Positions 36,190-44,895 of a stretch of 64,000 bases of DNA are shown here, one piece after another. The position numbers were made by a program, and so were the translations under genes. Origin of the DNA: Propionispira raffinosivorans DSM 20765 (GTDB taxonomy: Bacteria > Bacillota > Negativicutes > Selenomonadales > Selenomonadaceae); the NCBI RefSeq assembly GCF_000381065.1, contig NZ_KB905848.1, forward strand, positions 1 through 64,000, in the 5' to 3' direction. Positions within the stretch are counted from its first letter, which is position 1. Every line of letters begins with the position of its first letter. The notes under the pieces are model-generated. The model was given only the letters and a program-made list of their open reading frames with translations. It had not been told where the DNA came from and ran no database searches.

Positions 36190-36645
36190 TTAGTTATTTT
36201 TTAAAACCGCACCTGAAAGATATGCACCGATATCACTATTTTTATCATATTCATTGCGATCACTATTTGATATTGTACACATGCTTCCCTGCGCTTGTGT
36301 ATTGTTAGCTAAAGCATCCTTGCCAGATTTTTCACTTGCAACATAAGCAGCGGACCCACCTGTTTTTGTTGTACTGAGCACTTTTGAAGATTGAGTTCCG
36401 TTTGCTGCTGTAGTTATTTGTGTAAGAGTAACCGTCATAGACCCATCGGATCCCATAACTACAGTACGTTGAATTGTCGTCTTGCTGCCATCGCTGTTAC
36501 TACTACTGCCACTACTGGTAGAAGTGCCATCAATAATCTTCTGAAGTTCCTTCGCCCATTTATTATCACTCGAAGTTGTGGTGCTCTTGTTGTCATTATC
36601 CCACATAGCACCACCTGTGGCGCCGATTCCACTAATACTCCCCAT
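36190..36645 (-). CDS. Ser/Thr/Gly-rich small protein of unknown function
   Basis: 151 aa, no recognised family. It starts MGSISGIGATGGAMW, lacks a signal peptide, and is rich in Ser, Thr, Gly and Asn (GTSTSSGSSSNSDGSKTT). A central threonine-rich stretch (RTVVMGSDGSMTVTLTQITTAANG) could form beta structure. GGAG sits upstream of the ATG. The glycine-rich start resembles small secreted or appendage-related proteins without a Sec signal, but no function can be given. It precedes no obvious operon partner. Confidence 0.6.
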   Translation of the reverse strand: MGSISGIGATGGAMWDNDNKSTTTSSDNKWAKELQKIIDGTSTSSGSSSNSDGSKTTIQRTVVMGSDGSMTVTLTQITTAANGTQSSKVLSTTKTGGSAAYVASEKSGKDALANNTQAQGSMCTISNSDRNEYDKNSDIGAYLSGAVLKNN

Positions 36646-36739
36646 AAAAATATATCTCCTTTTAATAACTCCATTTATTATTATTTTTGATCCGTCACTA
36701 TATTTATCGTTGATATCGCTCCATTAATAAGCAAAAAAT

Positions 36740-38677
36740 TTACTTCCACTCTTTTCCCAAAACTTTTTCAATAAATATTCTTGCAATTGTAGGATCAAAT
36801 TGTGCGCTGGAACATCTTTTTATTTCGTCTATGGCCTCTTCTTCACTTAAAATTGTGCCATAAGCCCTATGAGTAGTCATGGCATCAAAAGAATCAGCGA
36901 TGGCAATAATCCTAGCCTGTATTGAAATTTTTTCACCTTTAAGGCCTCTCGGATACCCTTTTCCATCCCATCTTTCTTGATGTTCAAGAACATAATCTGC
37001 TATCTCGGAAAACTCATGGACAGAACTTAATATACGATACCCTATTTCAGGATGTCTTTTCATTTCAGTCCATTCATCATTCGTTAATTTTTGAGACTTG
37101 TTAAGAATACTTTCCGTAATTCCTATTTTACCGATATCATGCATAAGTCCAGCTGTTCTAATTTTATTGATATCGTCTTTATCAAAATTCATTTTAGTTG
37201 CGATGTCTTCACAAAGCTTACTGACTCGATTCGAATGCAGCATCTCTCTATTATTTTTTTCATACAGCGTATTTATTATAAGGTCTACTGTCGTACTCCT
37301 CGTACTTGAACTTTCATAAACTTTGTGTTTATACATGTGGTCTTCAGCTTTTTTGAATATCTCTTGAATGTTTTCTTTCTCATTCATCTTTGTTGCATAA
37401 CCAAATGAAATAGAAACATTAAGAGAACTTACTTTTTCTTTTGCAGCCCGTTCCCAAATGCGTTTAATAACCATCTTTGCTTCAAAACCAATTGTTTTAG
37501 GTAATATAATAACAAATTCATCTCCACCCAGTCTGGCAATAATATCATCCGCCCGGCAGCTGTTCTCAATCGCTTTTGTCACTTTCCTAAGTAGTTCATC
37601 ACCCATGGCATGTCCGAAGGAGTCATTGACAAGTTTTAACCCATTTACATCCCCCATGGCAATGGTCAGCGGAAGGTTGCTTTTTGTATCAAGTCTCTTT
37701 AACTCTTCTTCGTAAAATCTACGATTATATAGTCCAGTAAGTTGGTCATGAAAACCTAAATATGAATTTTTTTTATTTTGAAAAATCAAATCTTTATTGA
37801 CAATGACCAACTCTGCTGCCCTGTCTGCTTTTTCTTTATTTGCAACGACTAATTCTATGGATCGGTCTACTTTCTCTTTATTTGCAAGAACTAGCTCGGC
37901 TGCCCGTTTTTCTTTCTCTCTATTTTGAAAGACAAGCTCTTCATTCGCAATAACCAACTCAGCAGCTCGTTTTTCTTTTTCGCCATTTTGAAAGACAAGT
38001 TCTTTATTTGCAATAACTAACTCTGCGGCTCGTTTTTCTTTCTCTTCATTTTGGAATACAAGCTCTGCATTCGCGATGACCAGTTCTGCGGCTCGTTTTT
38101 CTTTTTCGCCATTTTGAAAAACAAGCTCCTTATTCGCAATAAATAATTCTACGGCTCGTTTTTCTTTTTCTTCATTTTGAAAAACAAGCTCTTTATTCGC
38201 AATGACTAATTCTGCGGCTCGATCTGCTTTCGCTTTATTCGCAATGACTAGCTCTGCAGCCAATTTCTCTTTTTCTTCATTTTCTTTTGACTCTTTTAAT
38301 GCTCTTTCTATAACAAAAATCAATCGTCCCAGTTTGTCTTTAAAAACATAATCTGTAGCACCTTGTTTTAAAAGTTCCACTGCGATACCAGCTCCAATGA
38401 GCCCGGATACACATATGAAGGGGGTAGCTGGGCATATAGCTTTAACATGTTTTAGTGCAATAAACCCATTAAACCCAAGCAACATGAAGTCAGAAAGGAT
38501 GAGATCATATTTTTTCGTTGATATTGCGTCAACAAATTCTTTCTCCTTAATAACCATATCCATCCTAATTGAATAGTCTGAATTTTCATTTAAGTATTTT
38601 TGTATCAAATCAGCATTGAGCAGAGACTCTTCCAAGCAAAGTATTTTCAATTGATATTTCTTGTCAGTCTTCTTCAT
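36740..38677 (-). CDS. Response regulator with repeat coiled coil, GGDEF and HD-GYP domains
   Basis: About 645 aa from the ATG at 38677 (GAGGG upstream). Receiver domain residues about 1-125 with Asp in DLILSDFMLLGFNGF; then about 170 residues of near-identical 21-residue repeats (AAELVIANKELVFQNEEKEKR) predicted to form a long coiled coil. A GGDEF domain follows with intact RLGGDEFVIILP, and then HD-GYP with MHDIGKIG, HPEIGYRIL and HQERWDGKGYPRGLKGEKI. It probably both makes and degrades cyclic di-GMP. It overlaps a 73-codon gene just upstream, which could be its partner. Confidence 0.92.
   Translation of the reverse strand: MKKTDKKYQLKILCLEESLLNADLIQKYLNENSDYSIRMDMVIKEKEFVDAISTKKYDLILSDFMLLGFNGFIALKHVKAICPATPFICVSGLIGAGIAVELLKQGATDYVFKDKLGRLIFVIERALKESKENEEKEKLAAELVIANKAKADRAAELVIANKELVFQNEEKEKRAVELFIANKELVFQNGEKEKRAAELVIANAELVFQNEEKEKRAAELVIANKELVFQNGEKEKRAAELVIANEELVFQNREKEKRAAELVLANKEKVDRSIELVVANKEKADRAAELVIVNKDLIFQNKKNSYLGFHDQLTGLYNRRFYEEELKRLDTKSNLPLTIAMGDVNGLKLVNDSFGHAMGDELLRKVTKAIENSCRADDIIARLGGDEFVIILPKTIGFEAKMVIKRIWERAAKEKVSSLNVSISFGYATKMNEKENIQEIFKKAEDHMYKHKVYESSSTRSTTVDLIINTLYEKNNREMLHSNRVSKLCEDIATKMNFDKDDINKIRTAGLMHDIGKIGITESILNKSQKLTNDEWTEMKRHPEIGYRILSSVHEFSEIADYVLEHQERWDGKGYPRGLKGEKISIQARIIAIADSFDAMTTHRAYGTILSEEEAIDEIKRCSSAQFDPTIARIFIEKVLGKEWK
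37850..38280. repeat. In-frame 63-bp tandem repeats encoding the coiled coil
   Basis: Roughly seven imperfect 63-bp units (21 codons each) within the signalling gene. Units differ mainly at synonymous positions. Similar repeats occur in other bacterial sensor proteins as linkers; the number may vary between strains by slippage. Confidence 0.85.
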
Positions 38678-38885
38678 GATCGGACCCTCGAAATATTCCA
38701 ACTTGTTTTATGACGCATTTATTCGCAACAAATTCATAAACGTTAACGAAGTTTTTTCTTTCACTAAAAAAAAACAGTGTTTTTTCTATTATTTCATTAA
38801 ATTTTAAGGCTTGTTTTAAAATTTTTGAAAAATATAAGCCATCCAGATGGCTCGCATTGACATATAGAATAGTTCTTAACTCCAT
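38664..38885 (-). CDS. Small protein coupled to the REC-GGDEF-HD-GYP gene
   Basis: 73 aa, beginning MELRTILYVNASHLDGLYFS. The ATG at 38885 has a good site (AAAGGTG, seven bases upstream), and the gene overlaps the start of the signalling gene by 14 bases, which suggests translational coupling. The sequence is hydrophobic with a basic middle (FFFSERKNF), and no domain is recognised. It could be a truncated sensor fragment or a small accessory protein. Confidence 0.5.
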   Translation of the reverse strand: MELRTILYVNASHLDGLYFSKILKQALKFNEIIEKTLFFFSERKNFVNVYEFVANKCVIKQVGIFRGSDHEED

Positions 38886-39213
38886 GTTTACTCACCTTTC
38901 TTTTGCCTAGAGAAAAACAAAAGGCACTGCCTTCACCAGCCTTGACCTCAGCCAAAATTTTTTCGTCATGGCAATTAATACTTTGTGAACAGCCGTTAAC
39001 CCAATTCCCATACCTAATGAATTCTTTAGTATGAGAACTTTTATTATACATAATAATTTCGATATTTTCTTGAAACATTCCTGCTTTTTAACTAATACCA
39101 GCCTAAAAAGTACTACCTGATATTTTTCCGATAGCTTAAAATCAGTGAAAGGAAGGGGACGAATCGCCTTTAACTGTTCGTCTTTGATTTCTATTTTAAA
39201 ACTGATAAATACA

Positions 39214-39262
39214 AAAATGCATCCTCTATAATAGATATGAATCTACTATAAAGAATGCATTT
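39214..39262. terminator. Terminator after the soluble MCP gene
   Basis: AAAAATGCAT pairs with ATGCATTTTT (outer stem) around an inner AT-rich stem ATAGAT/ATCTA. It lies directly past the minus-strand MCP stop. Confidence 0.75.
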
Positions 39263-39264
39263 TT

Positions 39265-40434
39265 CTATAATTCCTGTGCCAGTGTATTCAATCGTTCCGC
39301 TAGATGAATCAGCTCTTCAATGCTGGCGGAAATCTCTTGTGTCGCCGCTGCCTGTTCCTGACTGGTCGTTAAGGAAGTACTGCTCCTTTTGTCCACTTCG
39401 CTTACATTTTTCTTAATGTCTCGTGTTAGTGCTTTAATCTGTGATACTGTTTCGCCTGATTGTGTCGCTAATTTTCTAATTTCTTCGGCTACAACAGCAA
39501 AGCCTCGTCCCATTTCACCGGCACGGGCAGCCTCAATTGCAGCATTGAGCCCCAACATATTAGACTGATTTGATACGGATGAAATAAATTCCGTAATCGT
39601 ATTTATTTTATCAATAGCTGTTGTAACATACTGAACATATTTATACAAGTCCTGTTCATTTTCATTGATCGTAGCAGCACTTTTTGCCAAATGTTCTATT
39701 GCCGTGGATATGCCAGCTAAGTTATTCGATAAGTTCCCTGACATATCCTTTAAATTTGCTGCATGTGCTTTTGGTATAACAACGCCTAGTGTAGCCACAA
39801 TTACGTTCCCATTTTCTTCATCATATACCGGATAATTTGCAATATAAACTGGTACACCATAACGTTCCGAACCCAATTCTACTATTTGTACAGTCCCAGA
39901 ATGAATCGTTTTATAAGCAATATCTGTTTCCTTCAATTCATATCCAACTGCCATCCCCGATAATGTAAATTTTCGGGATGACTGAATGTAAGCAATTTTT
40001 GTTAAGTCTGACATATATAAAAATGCACCCTCAGGGAACAATTCAACAATGATCGGAGCAAATTCAGAAAACCCACTCGCTATCGGATGCAGGCGTGGTA
40101 AAACGACCGAAAAAGCCCCTACTATAGTTTCCGCATCATCTACTAATGGAATAGCAACGGTAGTCAAACGCATTCCATATGCCGATCTCGGTACTTTTTC
40201 ACTTAAAACCCGTCGTTCATTCATCGCTCTGACTGCAATACTTGTCTCCTTCAAATCTGAACCCACGCTGAAAATTGACAAGTCAAATGTCTTGGAAGCA
40301 GCTTTCCATTTTATCGTCCGCCCCTCTATAAAAAGAAACACGGCCCCTCCTGGAATTACATCGACTTCTAACGCAGCTATCATTTTTAACGCATCGACAT
40401 ATTTGATATGAAGCATCTTATCTGTCTGATCCAA
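39265..40434 (-). CDS. Soluble methyl-accepting chemotaxis-like protein
   Basis: About 389 aa, lacking transmembrane segments. The N-terminal 250 residues consist of two similar sensory modules ([30 protein letters not shown] and [31 protein letters not shown]), then a short MCP signalling hairpin with the conserved tip [36 protein letters not shown]. The signal domain is shorter than in classical MCPs and has few methylation helices. The start is uncertain: a TTG at 40434 has AAAGGGAG nine bases upstream, and an ATG at 40464 is open but poorly supported. It may signal to a kinase other than CheA. Confidence 0.85.
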   Translation of the reverse strand: MDQTDKMLHIKYVDALKMIAALEVDVIPGGAVFLFIEGRTIKWKAASKTFDLSIFSVGSDLKETSIAVRAMNERRVLSEKVPRSAYGMRLTTVAIPLVDDAETIVGAFSVVLPRLHPIASGFSEFAPIIVELFPEGAFLYMSDLTKIAYIQSSRKFTLSGMAVGYELKETDIAYKTIHSGTVQIVELGSERYGVPVYIANYPVYDEENGNVIVATLGVVIPKAHAANLKDMSGNLSNNLAGISTAIEHLAKSAATINENEQDLYKYVQYVTTAIDKINTITEFISSVSNQSNMLGLNAAIEAARAGEMGRGFAVVAEEIRKLATQSGETVSQIKALTRDIKKNVSEVDKRSSTSLTTSQEQAAATQEISASIEELIHLAERLNTLAQEL

Positions 40435-40669
40435 AATAAACAACTCCCTTTCGCTAATGCACATTCAAACAAAATACGTTCCAATTAATGTCCCTTCACT
40501 ATCTTTATCTCTAAGAATAGTATACGACAAACATGTCCCTATACCTGCAAAGTAGCTGTCAGACTCGCGGAAATTGACAAGACATTTTTCGCTGGAATTA
40601 AATTCAAATACTACATTTCTAGTTGTTCGAATTTACGGCTTCCGTAAACAGTTTACAGAAAACTTCTTC

Positions 40670-41104
40670 TTATCCCCTACGGTTCCACATCATTATATAT
40701 TCTTTTATTCCAGAGCTTGCATTATTTTGCTCGATCATTTTTTTGAAATCGCATTTTTTATAAAATGAAATAGCATTTACGTTTTCAGCATAAACGGCCA
40801 ATTCCATTTTTAGATATACCGTTTTACAGTAATCGATAAGTTTCCTACCAATCCCCCTACCTTGATAGTCTGTTTTCACAAACAAAGCACCAATAAAAGA
40901 ATCTTCTAAAACACTGATAAACGCTGTTATCTCATTATTTTCTTTATATACATACGTTTTTGCTAAAGGAATATAGGATTTTTTGACTACGTCATAATGA
41001 TCTAGCCAATAATCTTTATGTATAAAGTCATGCGCATCTATATTTACATTGAGCCAAATCTCCATAATTTCATCTATTTCATTTTCTCCTAATGTACAAA
41101 TCAT
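40670..41104 (-). CDS. GNAT-family N-acetyltransferase (YjaB-like)
   Basis: 144 aa from the ATG at 41104 (AAGGAG upstream). The acetyl-CoA binding motif A is YQGRGIGRKLIDYCK, followed by AVYAENVNAISFYKKCDFKK. Substrate unknown. The longer frame to 41176 lacks a ribosome site. Confidence 0.85.
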   Translation of the reverse strand: MICTLGENEIDEIMEIWLNVNIDAHDFIHKDYWLDHYDVVKKSYIPLAKTYVYKENNEITAFISVLEDSFIGALFVKTDYQGRGIGRKLIDYCKTVYLKMELAVYAENVNAISFYKKCDFKKMIEQNNASSGIKEYIMMWNRRG

Positions 41105-41253
41105 AAATACTCCTTGTAACCTCTTGATAAATTCAAACCTTATTTCTTCTATTGTACAATATCTTTCATATTTCATAAAGAAAAAGGCTTCAGCAAAATA
41201 CCAAAGCCCTGAAAAACTATTTTGTTTGATACTGATTACTTGAATATACGATG

Positions 41254-41685
41254 TTAAAATTTCAACATATCATTTTCATCAAAGGTAAAGTCTGGGCCCC
41301 AAGCAACTTCCCAATAGTATCCATCCGGGTCAGAAAAATAGGCATGATAGCCACCCCAAAAAACGTCTTGTGGCTCTTTTACAATTATTGCTCCCGATCT
41401 TCTTGCTAATTCAATAATTTCACAAACTTCTGTTTTACTTTTAGCGTTATATGCAAGAGTAATTCCGGCAAAACCATTCACAATTTCAGGTGGATTCTTT
41501 TCATTAATATCCTTTGCTAACAATTTCAACGGATATAATTCAAGTTTTGTTCCAGATGCATCAAAAAAAATCACTTCGGGATTGTTGCTTTTTTCATTTG
41601 TTGTAAAGCCAAGACCATCACGATAAAATTTAATTGACGTTTCCATATTTCTTACACCTAAGCAAATAATGTTCATTCTGTTCAT
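41254..41685 (-). CDS. VOC (glyoxalase/bleomycin-resistance fold) family protein
   Basis: 143 aa from the ATG at 41685 (GGGGG seven bases upstream). Two beta-alpha-beta-beta-beta modules: INIICLGVRNMETSIKFYRDGLGF... and FAGITLAYNAKS... with DPDGYYWEVAWGPDF near the end. Potential metal ligands include His in GGYHAYFSDPDG and Glu in WEVAW. Enzyme activity not assignable. Confidence 0.85.
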   Translation of the reverse strand: MNRMNIICLGVRNMETSIKFYRDGLGFTTNEKSNNPEVIFFDASGTKLELYPLKLLAKDINEKNPPEIVNGFAGITLAYNAKSKTEVCEIIELARRSGAIIVKEPQDVFWGGYHAYFSDPDGYYWEVAWGPDFTFDENDMLKF

Positions 41686-41835
41686 GTAAAAACCCCCTTT
41701 TTTAGATACGCTGAATTTAACAACAGAAATTGATACCGAATCTAGTACCATATTATAACATTCTTTGTCATATTTAGGTAATGGGACTTTCCTCACTTTT
41801 CCCTTGCCTGCTGCTGGCGGTACTTACACAAATCT

Positions 41836-42624
41836 CTAACATATCTGTAAGAGATTTGCTATATTCCCGCCCAAGACCTGTTGGCATAGTCCTTTATCTT
41901 TTATCAGAGTTTCTATATTGATTTTTGCTGATAGTGGTGAAGTATATGGGGCATCTGAGCTAAACAACACTCTTTCAGGAAATTCACGTATAGCAAATTC
42001 TAATGCCAGCGTCGTAAATGTTGCCGACAAATCAATATAAACGTTAGATAAATCCTTGCAAGCTACTAAAGTGTCAAGCCAATGGATACCTCCCATATGC
42101 CCTAAAATCAGCGACACACTTGGATATCGTTTAGCCAAATCTAATAAAATTTTGATATCTTGCGTTACCAGGGGAAAAAATGTATGTACCCAAAGCGGCA
42201 GGTTTCCCGTACTCCTAGATGCCTGAAACAGGGGTTCAAGCAATTCGACTTGCCCGCTGTTCGGTGTCAATTCACCAATTCCATAAAAGCTATTTTTTAC
42301 AATATATTTTTCTATCCAACTCAAATTTTCTTCATAGGATAAACCCGTCGGTATGGAGCCAAACCCTATATATCGCTGAGGGTTTTCTTTGATCGCCGAC
42401 TTTAGTTCCTCTATCGCCTTTAACCTTTCTTCTATGGGATTTTTTATTCCGTTTATTATATCGTATAACATTCCCATTTCTTTTTTAAACTCCATAAGAC
42501 TCGATGCTTTTTCTGGATGCACTACACTAGTAAACAGCACCGTCTTATCGATTTGCGCCTCTTCCATCCATTCAATTTGCCGTTCATTCGGCAAAACCAC
42601 ATGTGCATGACTGTCAATTATCAT
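41836..42624 (-). CDS. Amidohydrolase-family TIM-barrel metal-dependent hydrolase
   Basis: 262 aa of the amidohydrolase-2 (PF04909-like) family. N-terminal metal motif IDSHAHV, a central His (PLWVHTFFP), HMGG later (LILGHMGGIHW), and Asp in LFSSDAPYTSP, giving the usual metal-binding set. Substrate unknown, possibly a decarboxylase or amide hydrolase. It starts 18 bp behind the MerR gene in the same operon and is probably its target. Confidence 0.85.
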   Translation of the reverse strand: MIIDSHAHVVLPNERQIEWMEEAQIDKTVLFTSVVHPEKASSLMEFKKEMGMLYDIINGIKNPIEERLKAIEELKSAIKENPQRYIGFGSIPTGLSYEENLSWIEKYIVKNSFYGIGELTPNSGQVELLEPLFQASRSTGNLPLWVHTFFPLVTQDIKILLDLAKRYPSVSLILGHMGGIHWLDTLVACKDLSNVYIDLSATFTTLALEFAIREFPERVLFSSDAPYTSPLSAKINIETLIKDKGLCQQVLGGNIANLLQIC

Positions 42625-42642
42625 TTCATCACTACCTTGTTC

Positions 42643-42999
42643 TCAACTTTTCTGTTCAAACTCATCCAGTTTCTCTTGCAAACGATAGGCTACCGCTTGC
42701 AAAAGATCAATTTGTTTCTGCACTTCCGCCAGTTTTTTTTGATACAAGACATATGCTTCCATACAAAGCGGTCGATCTAACTGTTTTAGGGTCGGACAGC
42801 CCATAATCTCCCTAATTTGAGCTGTCCCTAGCCCCAAGTTTAAATACAGTTGAATTTTTTTCACCGTATCAATTGCTGTTTCATCGTATATTCGATAACC
42901 ATTCGGCATACGTCCGGCTGTGAGCAGACCAACCTCTTCATAATGCCGCAGCGACCTTATACTGGCACCGGTATTTTTAGCTAATTCTTTAATATACAA
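42643..42999 (-). CDS. MerR-family transcriptional regulator
   Basis: 118 aa. MerR helix-turn-helix at residues 1-70 (MYIKELAKNTGASIRSLRHYEEVGLLTAGRMPNGYRIYDETAIDTVKKI) and a long dimerisation helix (YQKKLAEVQKQIDLLQAVAYRLQEKLDE). No Cys pair typical of metal sensors. It is first in the operon with the amidohydrolase, and its own promoter has the MerR-type dyad and 20-bp spacer at 43030-43061. Confidence 0.9.
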   Translation of the reverse strand: MYIKELAKNTGASIRSLRHYEEVGLLTAGRMPNGYRIYDETAIDTVKKIQLYLNLGLGTAQIREIMGCPTLKQLDRPLCMEAYVLYQKKLAEVQKQIDLLQAVAYRLQEKLDEFEQKS

Positions 43000-43029
43000 G
43001 ATATGCCCCCTCTTTTCTGGCTGATTCTT

Positions 43030-43061
43030 AGTATAAAGTATAACATCAATGTTATAGTCAA
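43030..43061 (-). promoter_or_regulatory. MerR-type promoter with operator dyad
   Basis: Minus strand TTGACT (43061-43056), 20-bp spacer, TATACT (43035-43030). Perfect dyad TATAACATCAATGTTATA (43039-43056) lies in the spacer, the architecture MerR proteins twist into an active promoter. Confidence 0.8.
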
Positions 43062-43099
43062 GCCTATTCGTTAAAATTTTACAAATTAAAATTCAATCC

Positions 43100-43139
43100 A
43101 AAAGATCCGGAACAGCATTTCGACTGCACCGGATCTTTT
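43100..43139 (-). terminator. Terminator after the fliB-like gene
   Basis: AAAAGATCCGG (43100-43110) pairs perfectly with CCGGATCTTTT (43129-43139), 33 bp beyond the FliB-like stop. Confidence 0.75.
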
Positions 43140-43172
43140 AAAGGTTTTCTCTAAAATCGTTCAATTTGAAAT

Positions 43173-44441
43173 TTATTTTATGTCCAAGGTATTTCCACTT
43201 AGCAATCGATTACAAAAGTCTTGCAGCTGCGCCGCTTCCTCCAATTGATTCGCAGATAGTTGGCTCATCACTTGCTGCAAATAAAGTCCATCGTGACCAA
43301 TAACGCGGCTCGTTTGCCGTATACACTCGATAATGTGTTCCTGCACTAGAGCCTCCGGATCTTCTATCAAGGCTGACATTAGCAGTGCCTTCACAATAAC
43401 AAACTGGACAAGCAGCCGGAACCATTCAACATAAAACAGAGCGCCTTCTTCTGTAATAAAAATGTTTTTAAACACTTCATTCACCAGATAGTTTTCCAAA
43501 AGGCCACTATATTGGGGCAGGAAAAACAGTCGGTAAAACTCTTTATCTTCTATGTATTGCTGCACACTGTTTTGAGAAATCTGTGATTCTTCATTAAGCT
43601 GCCAATGTGATAAAACTGTTTCCAACTGCTGGCGAAAAGACGGGCGAAGTTCCGGGTTTTGCAACCGCTGGAAAAATAACTGTCGTATACCATCAAGCTG
43701 GTGCACAATTAAAGTATTGTTGATCACAGCAGACACGTCCTGCGATCGTATTGTTTCAGCTATTTTTAACTTTTGTTGATAAACGTCGACCAAATGATGA
43801 AATTTCTTTTCTGCATGATGTCCTGAAAGACCACCTGCCTGCCAAAAAAATTCATTTGCAAGTTCTATTCGTCTTTCCAGCGACAACTTTCGATCCTGCA
43901 AAACTTGGATCAGGAAACGTCGCAAAGGCAGACAATCCGTTTCCAGCCGTTGATTTTTGTCTGTGATACGCAATCCATCGAGTTCAGCAACAGCAATTTT
44001 TTTGGTTACGAAACGCAACGGCTCTTTGCGTTCCAAAATCAATCGTGCGACCGCAGGACATGATACACACAGAGACCGCTCAGCATATTCTTCATTCCAG
44101 ATATAAATCACACGCGGGTATGTACGACAGGTTTCTGATAAATTTGTTTCTTCTGTTTTTCGCTGAATCATGCATAGACCATCGTTACATAAAAACAGAC
44201 AGCGCTTTCCCTTGCCCATTCGAATACAGGCAACATCTTTTTCCCCTTCATCCGTCTCTTCTTTTCGGTGTACAATCGCACGCGAGATCATCGCTTTAAA
44301 CTCCGCATTATGACTTTTTTCATAGCGCTCGCAAGTAGCTTCATCTATCACAATATCCCAGCCCCTGCAGCAGGTATCCGGGCAAAGCAGCCCAATACAA
44401 GAAAACTCTGCCATATAGTCTGGTTCAATAACCTCCAGCAT
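43173..44441 (-). CDS. fliB: FliB-like flagellin lysine-N-methylase family protein
   Basis: 422 aa from the ATG at 44441 (GAAGAG upstream; an in-frame TTG at 44465 is weaker). Cysteine-rich N-terminus: FSCIGLLCPDTCCRGWDIVID, then CLFLCNDGLCMIQRK, ETCRTYPRV and CVSCPAVARLIL, as in FliB, a predicted Fe-S or zinc methylase acting on flagellin lysines. No flagellar genes are in the window, so the flagellin target is not visible. The rest is helical. Confidence 0.85.
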   Translation of the reverse strand: MLEVIEPDYMAEFSCIGLLCPDTCCRGWDIVIDEATCERYEKSHNAEFKAMISRAIVHRKEETDEGEKDVACIRMGKGKRCLFLCNDGLCMIQRKTEETNLSETCRTYPRVIYIWNEEYAERSLCVSCPAVARLILERKEPLRFVTKKIAVAELDGLRITDKNQRLETDCLPLRRFLIQVLQDRKLSLERRIELANEFFWQAGGLSGHHAEKKFHHLVDVYQQKLKIAETIRSQDVSAVINNTLIVHQLDGIRQLFFQRLQNPELRPSFRQQLETVLSHWQLNEESQISQNSVQQYIEDKEFYRLFFLPQYSGLLENYLVNEVFKNIFITEEGALFYVEWFRLLVQFVIVKALLMSALIEDPEALVQEHIIECIRQTSRVIGHDGLYLQQVMSQLSANQLEEAAQLQDFCNRLLSGNTLDIK

Positions 44442-44555
44442 CGTTTTCTCTTCTTTATTTCGCAAACCTTATGCCTCCCATAGTTTCACAGTAAATCGAC
44501 TCAATGTATTTTAGTATATTAAAATACCCATACTATCATTTTAAAAATTTAGTAA

Positions 44556-44709
44556 ACTATATAGAACGCATTAAACATTTTATATGGCAATCGTCAAGAA
44601 TGGGGTATAGGGTTGAGTGGCGTTACGTAGGAAGCAAACGATGCCCTATACCCCTTCCTGGCAGACTAATAGACTGGATGGAATGTCTTTAATGCATTTT
44701 CTATATAGT
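44556..44709. repeat. Nested-palindrome intergenic repeat, copy B (full length)
   Basis: An imperfect inverted repeat of about 154 bp. The outer ends are ACTATATAGAA...TTCTATATAGT. The inner perfect arms GGGGTATAGGG (44602-44612) and CCCTATACCCC flank a 35-nt core (44613-44647) shared with copy C. It lies between the FliB-like and HAD phosphatase genes. No ORF within it is credible. Confidence 0.8.
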
Positions 44710-44823
44710 CCTTTTTTTACAAATAAATTTTCAAATATAGATTACAGCTTTATGTACCCAAAGTCAAATCGACTTTCAAAATCCCCTTCCACCCGATTTA
44801 CTATGCTTGCTGCTTGAATACAA

Positions 44824-44866
44824 AAAAAGCCTGCAGATTCAGGTTGGAATCTTTGCAGACTTTTTA
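44824..44866 (-). terminator. Terminator after the secreted HAD phosphatase gene
   Basis: AAAAAGCCTGCAGATTC pairs with GAATCTTTGCAGACTTTTT (minor mismatches) around a 6-nt loop, 30 bp beyond the stop of the minus-strand gene. Confidence 0.75.
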
Positions 44867-44895
44867 CTGTAATAATTTTGTAAATGTTATAAGAT

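Noticed and set aside
37850-38280. CRISPR-like direct repeats
   Set aside because: The 63-bp units are contiguous and in frame inside a coding gene, so they encode a coiled coil, not a spacer array.
38797-39078. 93-codon minus-strand frame overlapping the 73-codon gene
   Set aside because: It overlaps out of frame, its ribosome site is too close to the ATG, and its content (Cys- and Lys-rich fragments) matches no family. It might be a broken relic, but support is too thin.
39214-39262. Further copy of the palindromic repeat
   Set aside because: CTACTATAAAGAATGCATT resembles repeat A's left end, but the element is fully explained as a terminator hairpin for the MCP gene.
44613-44647. Integron attC-like site in the repeat core
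   Set aside because: GCGTTACG and AAACGA resemble attC-type half sites only loosely; the required RYYYAAC/GTTRRRY pairs with proper spacing are missing, and no integrase is nearby.
44504-44817. Short plus-strand frames around repeat copy B
   Set aside because: They are translations of the palindromic repeat itself and lack ribosome sites.
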